Source: Patiria pectinifera
Taxonomy: Eukaryota > Echinodermata > Asteroidea > Valvatida > Asterinidae
Direction of reading: 5' to 3'
Assembly (NCBI GenBank): GCA_029964075.1
Contig: CM057149.1
Coordinates: 36,786,900 to 36,850,899 of the forward strand
Length of the DNA stretch: 64,000 nt
The position numbers were made by a program, and so were the translations under genes. This document shows, in pieces, positions 45,273 to 57,059 of this stretch (within the stretch, counting starts at the first letter, position 1; each line of letters starts with the position of its first letter). The notes beneath the pieces were generated by a model that was not told the DNA's origin, did not search any database, and saw only the letters and a list, made by a program, of their open reading frames with translations.

Positions 45273-45799
45273 TTGTTTTGTTTGTTGGGGTGTTTGTTTG
45301 TTTGTTTGTTGGGTTGTAAGAGTATTTATTTATTAGTTCGTATTTATTTGTTAGATCTGGAAGGCTCATGTTACGGAATGTCCCATTAAATTGTTTAGAA
45401 ATTATGTTGAAAATAACATCTTCATGGATTCCCAGCACAACTCCTCACAATAAGCCAGTGTTAACAATATTTCTCGTTGTGGGTCTGAACATGAAAATTG
45501 TCGGTTTGTGTATTATGAATATGATCAAGTGAAATTATTTACGCACTATTTTGCCCATTTCCCTCAAAATTGCATTTTGCAATATTGTACATCTTTATCA
45601 ATTTGCTATAATATGTGATACCTCACCAACAAGTATCTTTTAACGAAATTCAATCAGAATATTTATCAATTTTTTTTAATTGTTTTAGTTGTTGTGTAAC
45701 TTGTTGGTGTCCCTGCCACACTGTACGATGGTGTAGCCGTGCGTTATGCACGTGGATTACTTTCGTTTTGACGGAGACGGATTACTTTCGTTTTGACGG

Positions 45800-46617
45800 A
45801 GCGCCACTGCAAGTATATATGTTGCGGATTATTTAATTCGTTATTACGGATTATTAATTCGTTATTACGGATTACTAATTCGTTATTACGGATTATTAAT
45901 TCGTTATTACGGATTATTTAATTCGTTATTACGGATTACTAATTCGTTATAACGGATTATTTAATTCGTTATTACGGATTATTAATTCGTTATTACGGAT
46001 TATTAATTCGTTATTACGGATTACTAATTCGTTATAACGGATTATTAATTCGTTATTACGGATTATTTAATTCGTTATTACGGATTACTAATTCGTTATA
46101 ACGGATTATTTAATTCGTTATAACGGATTATTTAATTCGTTATTACGGATTATTAATTCGTTATTACGGATTATTAATTCGTTATTACGGATTATTTAAT
46201 TCGTTATTACGGATTATTAATTCGTTATTACGAATTACTCATACGTTCTGAGTCATTACTCGGCAAGTATGGCACAGGAGTGCAAACGTTGTATGCAAAG
46301 ATAGCGCCGCCTAGCGGCGCTATATACACAGGCCCCTGGTCACGTGTTCTTCACGTGTGAGAACATCAGACCTAATTCGTAATAACGAATTAATAATCCG
46401 TAATAACGAATTAATAATCCGTAATAACGAATTAGTAATCCGTAATAACGAATTAGTAATCCGTAATAACGAATTAATAATCCGTAATAACGAATTAAAT
46501 AATCCGTAATAACGAATTAAATAATCCGTAATAACGAATTAGTAATCCGTAATAACGAATTAATAATCCGTAATAACGAATTACATAATCTGTAACATAT
46601 ATACTTGCAGTGGCGCT
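45800..46617. mobile_element. Fold-back element with tandem-array arms, copy 2
   Basis: Same structure as 37913-38601, with about 22 left-arm units and a spacer carrying an extra 23-bp palindromic segment at about 46304-46326. Confidence 0.85.
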
Positions 46618-47251
46618 AATGGGCTTTCGTAGAATAGAGTCTGGTGACTGTACAAAGAAATTTCTTTGAATAAAAGTCGAATCGTTCATTCATGTGTACT
46701 TGTTATGCAAAGCAGGGGGCAGTGGTTCAAGGATATCTATGTCGAATTGCAGAAAGTGTGCAAGAACGCGACTTGAATGCTTTTATGTGTTCGCAATACA
46801 ACGACGCTGTTTAGTTATTTCACTGTGTGACCCAGTGAGAAATTTTGGAATCATAATGGCGTCAGCGATACTTGCCATGGGGAACTCTTGCGTACGACTT
46901 TCTGTGCTTTGGTACTGTTGTTTCCAGGACAATTGTTTGTACGGTAACCCGACGTACCCAGATTTTTAAAGACGAAATTGCCGACCTCAAACTTGTTAGT
47001 GCCATATTTGGCAACTATATGTGCGTTATTAGTTTAATTAAACATATGAACAGGTTAATTAAACATAGTACCATTGAAGGTAAACAGTAAACATAACAGC
47101 ATAGAAGACCGACAGACGAACATAAAATGTTACAAAATAAACATATTTGTCTGGATAATTTGTTAGGGCGTTACCGGCAAGTTAACACAAACTTGGTGTC
47201 AAATAGATGACTTTTCATACAAGTTTACATAAACTTTAACTGTATGACCTG

Positions 47252-47435
47252 CAGTGGCGTAGCCACGGGCGTGGGGGCGACAGCCCCCTGAAACCTTGTC
47301 GCCACCCCCCCCAGTCGCCTCCCCCACTGAGATTTTGAATTTCTAAAAAATTATTAGTGATCTACATGACGCCCCCATGAAATGTTCCAGCCCCCCGGGC
47401 GCCCCCACACTGAAAAATTCCTGGCTACGCCACTG
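47252..47435. mobile_element. hAT-like MITE, CAGTGGCGTAGCCA family, copy 3
   Basis: Counterpart of copy 2 in duplication unit 2, with the same flanks and a shorter C-run. Confidence 0.82.
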
Positions 47436-48493
47436 ACAGTACATACAGGGGACAAAGTTGGAAAAGAAACACGCATCGCGATATCGGAACCCTCCTCCGT
47501 AGTTCAGGCAACTCAAAAGATCTATCTTTCTTTCTTTTTCTTTTTCTTTCCATGGGAAGTGAATTTCGATTTTCAATTATTTGGTTCGACCCACCCACCC
47601 ACAATTTGGAAAAAAGATCGAAATTGTAAAACATTGAAAATTCTGAATGGCCCCTAACGTGAGACCTTACTTTTCCATTGAAACGGTTTCCGACTTAAAT
47701 GATATTTATACATCGCACTTTCCGTGGCATCCTTTACCATTTTTCAGTGAAGACAAGTTTACAATTACTCGGCAAAACTGAAAAATTATCCCCTAAACTG
47801 TCGCCTGTTTTGAATTTGTGACCCAATACTTTCGTACTACACGACACGGAAAAACAAAACAAATGCATCAAATACTCTCTGTTTTTTTTGCGCTAAGGTT
47901 TGCAAAAGTGACTTTGATTGCCTAAAATTCCTGTCCACGTGGAAAGAAAAATTTATCAAAGTATTTCGAGCATGATGTTGACCGATACTTCAGTGGGTCA
48001 AACTGCGACTGCAAACATCCATGTTTGCTGATTATCAGTATTTCATATTTTGAGTGCGCATGCGCGCAAACTAAATGAGCGGCTGAAACATACGTGGGAC
48101 GCGCTGACAATAGACGTAGCCGTAGCTCTGGAAGCCCATTTCGGACACAGCCTTATATTACTGGATTAGGCACATACAGTGACCTATCGCGGTAGAATCG
48201 AGTTGGAATCACGTCAATGCAGCTTGTGAAATATTGTCCAGTTACATGATATACAAATGGACGGGGAAAGCGCAAAATCTGAGACAAACAAAATTTAGTG
48301 TACAAAAACTCCATAGGGTTGTCTATTAAGGGGCGTGGCTAACTCGCAAACGGCGATAGGTCTATAGACCTTATACTTAGTGGTTGTATCAGAGGCTGTT
48401 CTTTGTTATTTAAATTTGTCAACAATGACTGCACAAAAGGTTTACTCATGCTTATGTACGCCATACAAAACCATTGCCCTCTGTCTACGCCCT

Positions 48494-50012
48494 GAAGGGA
48501 AGATACAACATTTGCAGACATCAAAAATTGAAATGATCAAATTATCACAAAATACTGGATTGTTAAGGAATGACAGTCTAAAGCATCCTATAAAATCGTG
48601 GCTCCAGGTGTGCTGACATTTTCCAGAAAAACTTAATTTTTCCAACGCAGGTCGGCTGACCAGAAAAAAACTGGCTTTTTTTCAAAAACTGCTCCAAATT
48701 TTTCAAATTTAGTTCATGGTGCGCATTTTCTGTGCAATTGATTACACACATGTGAAGGGGTACAAGCCTGCTATAGACTGATTCTCTGACTTAACAATTC
48801 CCCAAAGTCTATAAATTGTTCCGTTTCATCTGGTAAGTGGGGTAAGGGATCTTAAATGTAGTTCCCATGGAAAATTTTCCCATGGGACCCCATGGAAATT
48901 GCATGGTGAATTGGACACCATGTGGCATGAATTTTTTTTCCCATGGGAGTTTTCCCATTGGCTTTTTTTCCATGGGAAATTTTATATGGGTTTTTCCCCC
49001 ATGTATGGTGTCCTATCATTTCTCAAAAGATTCCAAATTGCTCCATGGTATTTTTCAATAACAACTTTCTTAATACATTTTAACCCTGTGTGTTTTGTGC
49101 TGTTCACCGAATATGTAAAGCTCATCGTGGAACTCCGATGGGGGTTGTTCCACGTATTATTAGTGGCTTATGCACTTTATGACAAATGTCCACATTATTG
49201 CTCCCATACCACTTGTCAAGTTGTACCATATTATCTCAGTGCACCCAATTTGTTTTCTCATAAATGTTTCAAACCAAAATAACAAATGAATCATTATTAT
49301 CCAAAGTTCTTTGAATGACACATTTTCCACATAAAAAAAATACTGTATGCTTCAAGTTGACTTTGAAGCAATTCTCACAATTCTCATCCCCATGGTGTTC
49401 CCATGATGACATAAAATCCCCTTGGTGTCACCATGGTGTCCATAAAATCCCCATGGTTTTCCCATGGTGTTCATAAAATCCCCATGGTGTTCCCATGGTG
49501 TCTATAAAATCCCCATGGTGTTCCCATGGTGTTCATAAATTCCCCATGGTGTTCCCATGATGTCCATAAAATACCCATGGTGTTCCCATGGAGCTCATAA
49601 AATCCCCATGGGTGTTCCCATTTTGTCCATTCAATCTCCATGGTGTTCCCATGGAGCTCATAAAATCCATGGTGTTCCCATGGAGCTCATAAAATCCCCA
49701 TGGTGTTCCCATGTTGTCCATGCAATCTCCATGGTGTTCCCATGGGTTTCCCATGATGAACATAAAATCTCCCATGGTGATCATTTTAACTTACATGGCG
49801 TTCTTGATGACCCCAAGGGTTTCCCATGGGGTCCCATGGGAATCCCATGGGATGCTCAAGGGACATTTCTGTTAGGGCATGATTGGTTTTCTTGGTTTTT
49901 CCAGCATTATACAAGCCCAAAACGTGAAACACGTCAGTTTAATAATATTTTAAATCCTCCAAACAATTTATTCCTGAAAAATTGCAGCAAAAGTAAATGT
50001 TGTACATTCCCT
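48494..50012. mobile_element. TTAA element, AGGGAA family, expanded copy in unit 2
   Basis: Counterpart of 40484-42007; right TTAA at 50013-50016. Small indels lie in the CCATGG array. Confidence 0.75.
49387..49860. repeat. CCATGGTGTTCC minisatellite, unit 2
   Basis: Counterpart of 41388-41850 with several single-base and unit differences. Confidence 0.88.
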
Positions 50013-50580
50013 TTAATGCATAAGGTCTATTTTCGTACAGTGCCCTGAAGCAGAGTCTAGTCTGATCGGCCCCTCCCTCCCCGCACATTATCGATCACCA
50101 ACTTCTTGGATTGACTAGGCCTACCTGTCGCAACTTAAATACATGTACATGTATTACCCAAAAGCAGATGTCCACTTTTGAACCTCCATACTTTTCGGCC
50201 ACCTGAGTAAAATCTGCTTTTCAGGTAGCAGAAAAGCAGAAAAATGCATTGTCACAAACCGTTAGTATTGTGGCGACCCTGACCCGGCGCTATAAAAGTT
50301 CCTGGCCTTGGCAGCGAGCGGTCTAGCAGGCCAAGAGAGCAGATCCGTTTTGGGGAAATCTACCGCCAGGCAATGGGCACAATCACATAAGGGGGAATAC
50401 AATCAGTTTAAATGACACAGAAACATGCGAGCACTCAAGTCTAATGAATTGGAGGCGTAAATAAATTACCAATGAATGTAACTTCAATCACGAATTCAAC
50501 TTCGCGTATCAATACAATGCAATAACTATTACATTACATAAGAAGAATTCATAAAACCCATTTAACATGTGTCTCCTTCA

Positions 50581-50934
50581 CCAGGTGCCCCTGCCCCAGG
50601 TGCCCCTGCCCCAGGTGCCCCTGCCCCAGGTGCCCCTGCCCCAGGTGCCCCTGCCCCAGGTGCCCCTGCACCAGGTGCCCCTGCACCAGGTGCCCCTGCA
50701 CCAGGTGCCCCTGCACCAGGTGCCCCTGCACCAGGTGCCCCTGCACCAGGTGCCCCTGCACCAGGTGCCCCTGCACCAGGTGCCCCTGCACCAGGTGCCC
50801 CTGCACCAGGTGCCCCTGCACCAGGTGCCCCTGCACCAGGTGCCCCTGCACCAGGTGCCCCTGCACCAGGTGCCCCTGCACCAGGTGCCCCTGCACCAGG
50901 TGCCCCTGCACCAGGTGCCCCTGCACCAGGTGCC
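50581..50934 (+). repeat. 15-bp proline-coding minisatellite, unit 2 (about 23 copies)
   Basis: Same unit; 14 copies fewer than unit 1, and it lacks the one-base-short unit. The flanks on both sides are identical. Confidence 0.93.
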
Positions 50935-51650
50935 TGCCCCTACATCAGGTGCAACCACTTTAGCAGGTGTCCCTGAACTTTCGGAGATTGCTACTGTAGC
51001 GGGATCCTACTGGGCTCTTGTCCGCCAAATCCGGCCAAACGCAAGAAAAGGGGACAGACAGACGGGATTTCTAACTCTGAAGGAAGATCTCATTTATTTC
51101 GCCATGCGGAGTCTGCGGGCAACTTGCCGCACCGCTACCAGAACTGCAACTGATCAATTCCCAGCATAGACATACACACAATCTGAACAAATGTATACAA
51201 ATGTAGCAACTTTACCCAACTCTGGAATCCAGCCAAGTTCTTCCCGCGCAATTGAACAAAAGAACCCCACTTAGGCAACCTATTTGTAGAGCCTATTTCC
51301 GGAGCGCGCGCTAGCCAGACCCAAATCCAGGTCAGGTGCGCGCCGCCGGAGCCCCTCCGCCGGAGCACTAGTGCTAGAAAGCAATAACAAAAGTGTGCAC
51401 AGACTGTCCGTTACACTACCCCCTCATTAAATTGGGTCTATTCTCCTGAATAGGGGCACATATACAACACATTTTACATGAACTTTGTTTTTTTCTTTAA
51501 CCCAACATTGGGTGTCCTCAAAGGATGTGGAGCAACGTTGATCTGGTCCCCAAAATGGTTACTCAGATCAAACGTTAATCCAGCAATCCATGATGACAAC
51601 CTCTTCAACAGGGAAAACATTTTTGAAACAACATGAGAAATCAAACACTT

Positions 51651-52023
51651 TAGGCCAAAAAAAAAAAGTCTCCGATTTCTGGTATGCGCGCGCGTCGCCG
51701 TAGCCATGCGCGTCGGCAAAATGAAAAGTTTTTTTTTCAATGAAAAATGATGTCTCAAAACCGCCAAACTCACTGGTTTGACTGGAATCCTGCTACTGCA
51801 CAATTTTAACGTGTTTTTAGATGGGGTTATGATCGAGAATAAGCTTTATGTGGCCTCTCTGGACTCCCATATATTTGCACTAAGTTTAGTCGGGCACCAT
51901 TTGCAGTCATCAGCCGACATTTGAAGCAAAAAAATCAGGTAAAAAAAAAAAAGCCGCGTCGCCGCACCACTTTTTGGCTAAGGTCCATACCAGAAACCGG
52001 AGACTTATTTTTTTTGGCCTTAC
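51651..52023. mobile_element. TAAGGCC-A-run MITE nested in the LTR element, unit 2
   Basis: Counterpart of 43855-44227, so it was inserted before the segmental duplication. Confidence 0.75.
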
Positions 52024-52210
52024 TTTCTTTATCAATGGGTGTCCTCAATGGAAGTTGATCAGCGTTGATTCTAGTCCCCAGACTGGTGCACAGAATCAAA
52101 CAGTGATACAACAAACCGTGACGATTACCTTACAACAATTTCAACACATTCTTTTACATTTTTTTTCTTGTTCACTTTACTTGGAAACTGTCCTTTATGT
52201 CCTCACTATT

Positions 52211-53239
52211 TCACAAAACAATGTCCACCCAAGAGAGAACTTCTCTCCAGTCTCTGTCTGTGTTGCACTTCGCAAGCTTTAGTGTCTTCAGCCAAGTACA
52301 CAGGTCACGTCGCTGTACTCCTTCCACCTGGTCGTTGACTTCCCAACCTTGCTTTGGTCCCGTTGTCTTCCGTGGTGTCTGTCCACGCACTGTTGTCTTC
52401 TCCGGCAGCCTTGTCTTCTGTGGTGCACCCCGCACCGGCGGATTCCCCGTCTTTTTCGGCGGCCTCGTCTTCTGTGGTGCACCCTGCACCGGCGGATTCC
52501 CAGCCTTTGATGCTCCCTGCATCAACGGGTATCCTGTCTTCTGTGGTACTCCCTGTACCTTCGGCCTCGTCTTCTTTGATGCGTCCTGCATCGCCAGATC
52601 CGCAGTCTGTTGGCTTACCGTTCTTGTCCCTGTCACGTGCACCTGCGGTCTGAAAGTCAATGTCGTTGCTTGCTCCAGCGGGGCTGCTTTCGCCGGGGGA
52701 TAGTGCCGCTCCGGCTCGGTTGCCGTCACCTGAACATGAAGGTCAGTGTCTTGTGGTCGATTGTCCGTGGTCTGAGTTGCTGTCCCGGCAGTACGGCGGT
52801 CGATGAGTTCAGCGTGCTCTGGCTGATTGGCATGCACCAGCGGAGCCGTCCACAACGGTGGATCAGTGTGCATCGATGGGGATGTCCGCAACGATGGAGC
52901 TATCGATGTGCAGCTTAAGTTCTCCGCAGCAGTTGGATCAGGACTGGAAAAGTCAGTGCATCCACGAACCTCGATCCGATGGACAGCCGCCATGCTCGCC
53001 AGTATCACGGGACGGGGCTCCACGTCAACAGCAGGGCTATCATCGCTTGCAGCGGCCTCCCTACTCGTGGTCTCCCTATTCACGCGACAACCCAGCCTAG
53101 CATCAACTTCTGCCTCCGGACCGCTGAACAGGCTTGCTCGTCGTTCATCTTCATCCTGATCCGCACTGGTAGAATCATCGGAGCTGTACATCGCTTCCAA
53201 TTCGGCGATCATTTTATTGAAGCATTTCCTTTGGTACAC
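52211..53239 (-). mobile_element. Open frame of the LTR element (gag position)
   Basis: About 340 residues in the place where gag is expected. Charged N-terminal part and a low-complexity part with repeated QGAPQKT-type words. I see no zinc knuckle or protease motif, so the gag label is positional only. The frame at 44416-45438 corresponds to it in unit 1. Confidence 0.5.
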
Positions 53240-53882
53240 ACCAACCGCTGATCCCGTGGCCTATGGATTACGTCCACGTTTGTCCGAGGAATAGGCTGAT
53301 CCAGAAATCTGCCGCTCCAAGGAATCCTCCAGCTTCCGAATGTCAATCATGACATCGTAAATGGCGTCCACGATTTCAACTGCGGTTGTGTACTTCGTCA
53401 TTTTCAGTCGGTCCAAAATCCCGTCAATATCCCACCAGCTGCCACCATTTGTAGCGGGATCCTACTGGGCTCTTGTCCGCCAAATCCGGCCAAACGCAAG
53501 AAAAGGGGACAGACAGACGGGATTTCTAACTCTGAAGGAAGATGTCATTTATTTCGCCAAGCGGAGTCTGCGGGCAACTTGCCGCACCGCTACCAGAACT
53601 GCAACTGATCAATTCCCAGCATAGACATACACACAATCTGAACAAATGTATACAAATGTAGCAACTTTACCCAACTCTGGAATCCAGCCAAGTTCTTCCC
53701 GCGCAATTGAACAAAAGAACCCCACTTAGGCAACCTATTTGTAGAGCCTATTTCCGGAGCGCGCGCTAGCCAGACCCAAATCCAGGTCAGGTGCGCGCCG
53801 CCGGAGCCCCTCCGACCGCCGGAGCACTAGTGCTAGAAAGCAATAACAAAAGTGTGCACAGACTAGCTGTCCGTTACACTAC

Positions 53883-54357
53883 CAATCATGCAATGCAATT
53901 TCTTAGATCTGAGCGGATAACAGAATCGGTAAACTTCTGAGTGTCATCTTAATTCTTTACTAAACTCTTGGTTCCCTGAACACCTTTGCATACACTTGGT
54001 TCTCGAAACATTTCCACTTATAAATGTCTTGCGCTAACCACAACTTTTCTGTGCTTATGCTCAGGCACGCACAGTGTAACTACAGTCCTTTGAATTCCAC
54101 TGTGCTTGTGGGCCCTATTCAATAATGCATGTATGTACATGTACATGTACAAACCACGTAGAAGGTCAAATCTGTTTACACTGCACTGAATATCGAAACT
54201 GTACATTGCGTTACAGTATTCATGTTTATCATGAACATAACTACATACGCACTGGGGTCAAAGTGCCACATTATCAATAGTTGCACAGCTAAAATCGGTG
54301 CCTGGTAAGCCAGGGTTCGCTGAGTCCTAGGCCTCAGAGACAGATCTGTCTGCCAAC
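53883..54357 (+). promoter_or_regulatory. 5' flank of the cytochrome P450 gene
   Basis: Sequence between the LTR element and the P450 start codon. No TATA box at a convincing distance. An ACATGT run lies at 54129-54150. The LTR insertion ends 476 bp before the ATG. Confidence 0.4.
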
Positions 54358-54641
54358 ATGGCGATCACGGACAGAGTCATCTCCGTTTTGACAAACACCA
54401 ACTACATTTCTACCGTGCCTTTCCTCCTTTGTGCGGTCGTGACTTTCTTGGTCACGGCGGTGGTATGGCGGCGACTGACGTACTGGAGCAAATACACCTG
54501 GCCGCCCGGGCCTCGGGGCTGGCCCTTGGTCGGTAATTCACTGCTGATCGCTCCACACTCTGGACAGACTAATGCCAATATCACCAGGATTGGAAAGCAG
54601 TACCATCCAGATATGTTCACGCTGACTTTGTACTTTGGAAA
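54358..54641 (+). CDS. Microsomal cytochrome P450 (CYP2-like), first exon
   Basis: 94 codons plus two bases, ending GGAAA|GTAAGT, a strong donor. Residues about 19-39 form a hydrophobic membrane anchor, followed by basic and aromatic residues and the proline-rich hinge WPPGPRGWPLVGN (residues 48-60), which is diagnostic of microsomal P450s. It ends YHPDMFTLTLYFGK, matching the YGPVF-type segment that closes exon 1 in CYP2-clan genes. The haem-binding Cys loop and later exons are not found before 64000, so the gene continues to the right or is broken by repeats. Heme monooxygenase of the endoplasmic reticulum; substrate unknown. Confidence 0.88.
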
Positions 54642-55763
54642 GTAAGTATTATTACATGTACTTTTCTTACTTCTCTGTGAACTACATTTACCTCGGCATA
54701 ATGTAGGGGAAAAAATGTTTCAACTTTCAACCTGACGCCACTTCAGCAGTTGTGTACAAAGTTTATGGAGAGTCAAGGCAATTTTTAAAGTATTTCCTAA
54801 CAAAATTGGAAATGTTTCTCAGTCCCAGATTCAAGGTAAAACAGAAATTTTCAGACCAGTCTCAGGGTTTGTGCACAGGGTGACAAGTGATGGCCAGATA
54901 TTGGGAATCTTCCCCCCCCCCCAAAAAAAATAGAACAAACCAAACCGGTCTGCATTTTTATATGACCACGGCATGGCATTATTTTGATCAATTTTTAGTC
55001 AAATGTTTTTGGTAAATTTGCGGGGACAAACAGACAGACGACAGACAGACAGACAGACAGCACGACAGACCGACGGATCACCAAGTGTCACACAGAAGCT
55101 CTCGCCATAGCTTAAAAAGAGAATTTTATTGCAACCCATTGTGTTTGTCAGTGGTAAGTGAGGATGATCGCAATAATGGGCCCATTTTCTTGATTCAGTT
55201 TAAGAGATCCACGATTCTCCTAAAGCCAGATTTAATCATCACCAATATAAAAAACAACAACACCAGTTCTCTGTGGAGACGAATGAACGGCTTTAATCCA
55301 AATTTAGAACTGCTCTGTTGTGTTGTCTTCGAAATGTTTGATAGATTATCCAAGGTGTGGAGTCCATGAAACGTTGGTAATGTGCTGCACAGCGTAGAAC
55401 AAATATTCGTGTTATTCTCAAATTTTACCAAAATGATCAAAGTGCACAAATTAATGTTTGCTTGCGATAAATTTAGGCCTCACTATCATTCCATAACGGT
55501 TTCTGATACTGGACTTCAAGTACATGTAAACATGTATTATTTGTGGCGGAAAGTGTTTGTTTGTGACGTCATACCATAGCACTAACGCTTAATCACTTGT
55601 ATGCAGTGACTGGGCGGAGCTTACGAGCTCCGTGGGCTGCTTGATTAATGGCCAATAACTCCCATAGGTTTAATAGGGTTAGTACTAGGCTTTCGCCCAG
55701 GCCATCGTGGCTTAGAGCGGCGGAGTTGCGATGTGCTAAAAACATGCATGAAATGGTTAGTTA
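54642..55763 (+). other. P450 intron 1, left part
   Basis: 54720-54920 resembles 23651-24100 (TGATGGCCAGATATTGGGAA block). GACA microsatellite at 55030-55072. No second P450 exon recognised. Confidence 0.5.
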
Positions 55764-57035
55764 TGTCGAGCGCAATTTGAGTCCCCCGCGCAAGTTTAAA
55801 CTTGCGCGAGCAAGTTTAAACCTGCGCGCACGCAAGTTTAAACCTGCGCGCTACATAGATTTTCCCCATGCATGCAAAGCCGCTAAACTATTTTTTTTTC
55901 CCTGGTAAACTCATGCAGATAATAACATTATTTTTAAAGCAGATTTTTCTCCGAATAATAGCACCACTGTGCTTCGTGAGACAATGCCTTTTTTGAAACA
56001 TTTTATCAACAGTATTATGCTAATGAGGTTGACTGCATGTTTAGAGGATCAGAGATAAGGGGTGGTAATGCCAACAATTTATGCACTTTATTTGCATCAT
56101 GATGTGTATTATTGTTTATGGCTCATTAGGATTTTTGTTTAATAAACAACATATTTATTCATTAATTCGAATTAATTAATTCAATTAATAATTTGAATAA
56201 ATTAATTAAATCATGAATAAATTTATTTACTTTTTAAAATAATTAGGCCATTTTATGGGCATAGCATTTTTAAGTTAAAGCATGTAAACATTAATATGAA
56301 TTATTGAGCCTGCAAATGAAATAGTTGTTAAAATAATAAATTAAATTAATTAATTAAATTAGTAATGAGTTCATTATTTTTTTTCGAATTATGCATTTTT
56401 AAAGTGTACACAGCGCTCGAAATCCATGTTATGCAAAGTATTTTTAAAAACAAAATGAATTATTGTACCGTCCAATTAATTGCTAAATTAATTAAATGAG
56501 TATTTTTTTAAGATTAAGTACTTTTTAATTGTCACAATACATGTAAATTAAAGCATTTAAAAAATAATGTAAATGATTACTATAACGTCAAAACTTGAAC
56601 AATTGAAGGGATCATAATCATTCTTTTTACGTTAACAATGGGTTACCCCTAAGAAATAATGGTTTATTTAAATTAAAGAATATAAATAACATGCTAATTA
56701 GTTTTACAAGGCAAAAAAACTTGAAGCTGGTCTCCATTATTGAACAACTTCAGTACACTTACCAAGCAATCGGCGTGCTTATTGATTGCTTGCCTGGTTG
56801 ATTTATTGGTTGATTTATTTCTCCATGTACTCGTGTTTTGAAATTTTTTTTCTTCGTTCATGAAAATCCCGCCCGCAAGGTTCTCAAATTGCGATCGCCT
56901 TTGCGCAAGTTGTAACGTGCGATCGCAAATTAAAATGGCGCGGTGTAATTTGCGTGCTTCGGGAGTTGCTCGCGCAAGTTTAAACTTGCGAGCGCAAGTT
57001 TAAACTTGCGTGGGGGACTCAAATTGCGCTCGACA
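55764..57035. mobile_element. DNA transposon with palindrome-rich ends
   Basis: Flanked by GTTA at 55760-55763 and 57036-57039. Ends TGTCGAGCGCAATTTGAGTC and its complement. Subterminal copies of GCGCAAGTTTAAACTTGCGC occur at both ends. The interior of about 1 kb is very AT-rich and noncoding. Superfamily unassigned; non-autonomous. Confidence 0.75.
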
Positions 57036-57059
57036 GTTAATGTTTTAGACCCTCAAAAA

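Larger units (their letters stand above)
45273..53067. repeat. Segmental tandem duplication, unit 2 (7795 bp)
   Basis: Direct copy of unit 1. It has a longer left arm in the fold-back element, an extra 23-bp hairpin and 14 fewer 15-bp minisatellite units. Beyond 53067 the LTR element continues as single-copy sequence. Confidence 0.93.
50995..53878 (-). mobile_element. LTR retrotransposon, short non-autonomous form, whole structure
   Basis: Fossil LTR element on the minus strand. LTRs at 53450-53878 (5') and 50995-51415 (3') start TG and end CA and contain AATAAA. The target duplication CTAC lies at 50991-50994 and 53879-53882. A TGGTGGCAGCTGG primer-site-like stretch follows the 5' LTR and a purine-rich AATGAGGGGG precedes the 3' LTR. 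The internal part is only about 2.0 kb with no recognisable pol, so it probably depended on a relative. A 4-bp duplication fits a Ty3/gypsy-like family. The LTRs differ at only a few positions: young. Confidence 0.88.

Noticed and set aside
44402-45389. Plus-strand frames over the LTR element interior
   Set aside because: Antisense to the element's own frame; its biased composition keeps several frames open.
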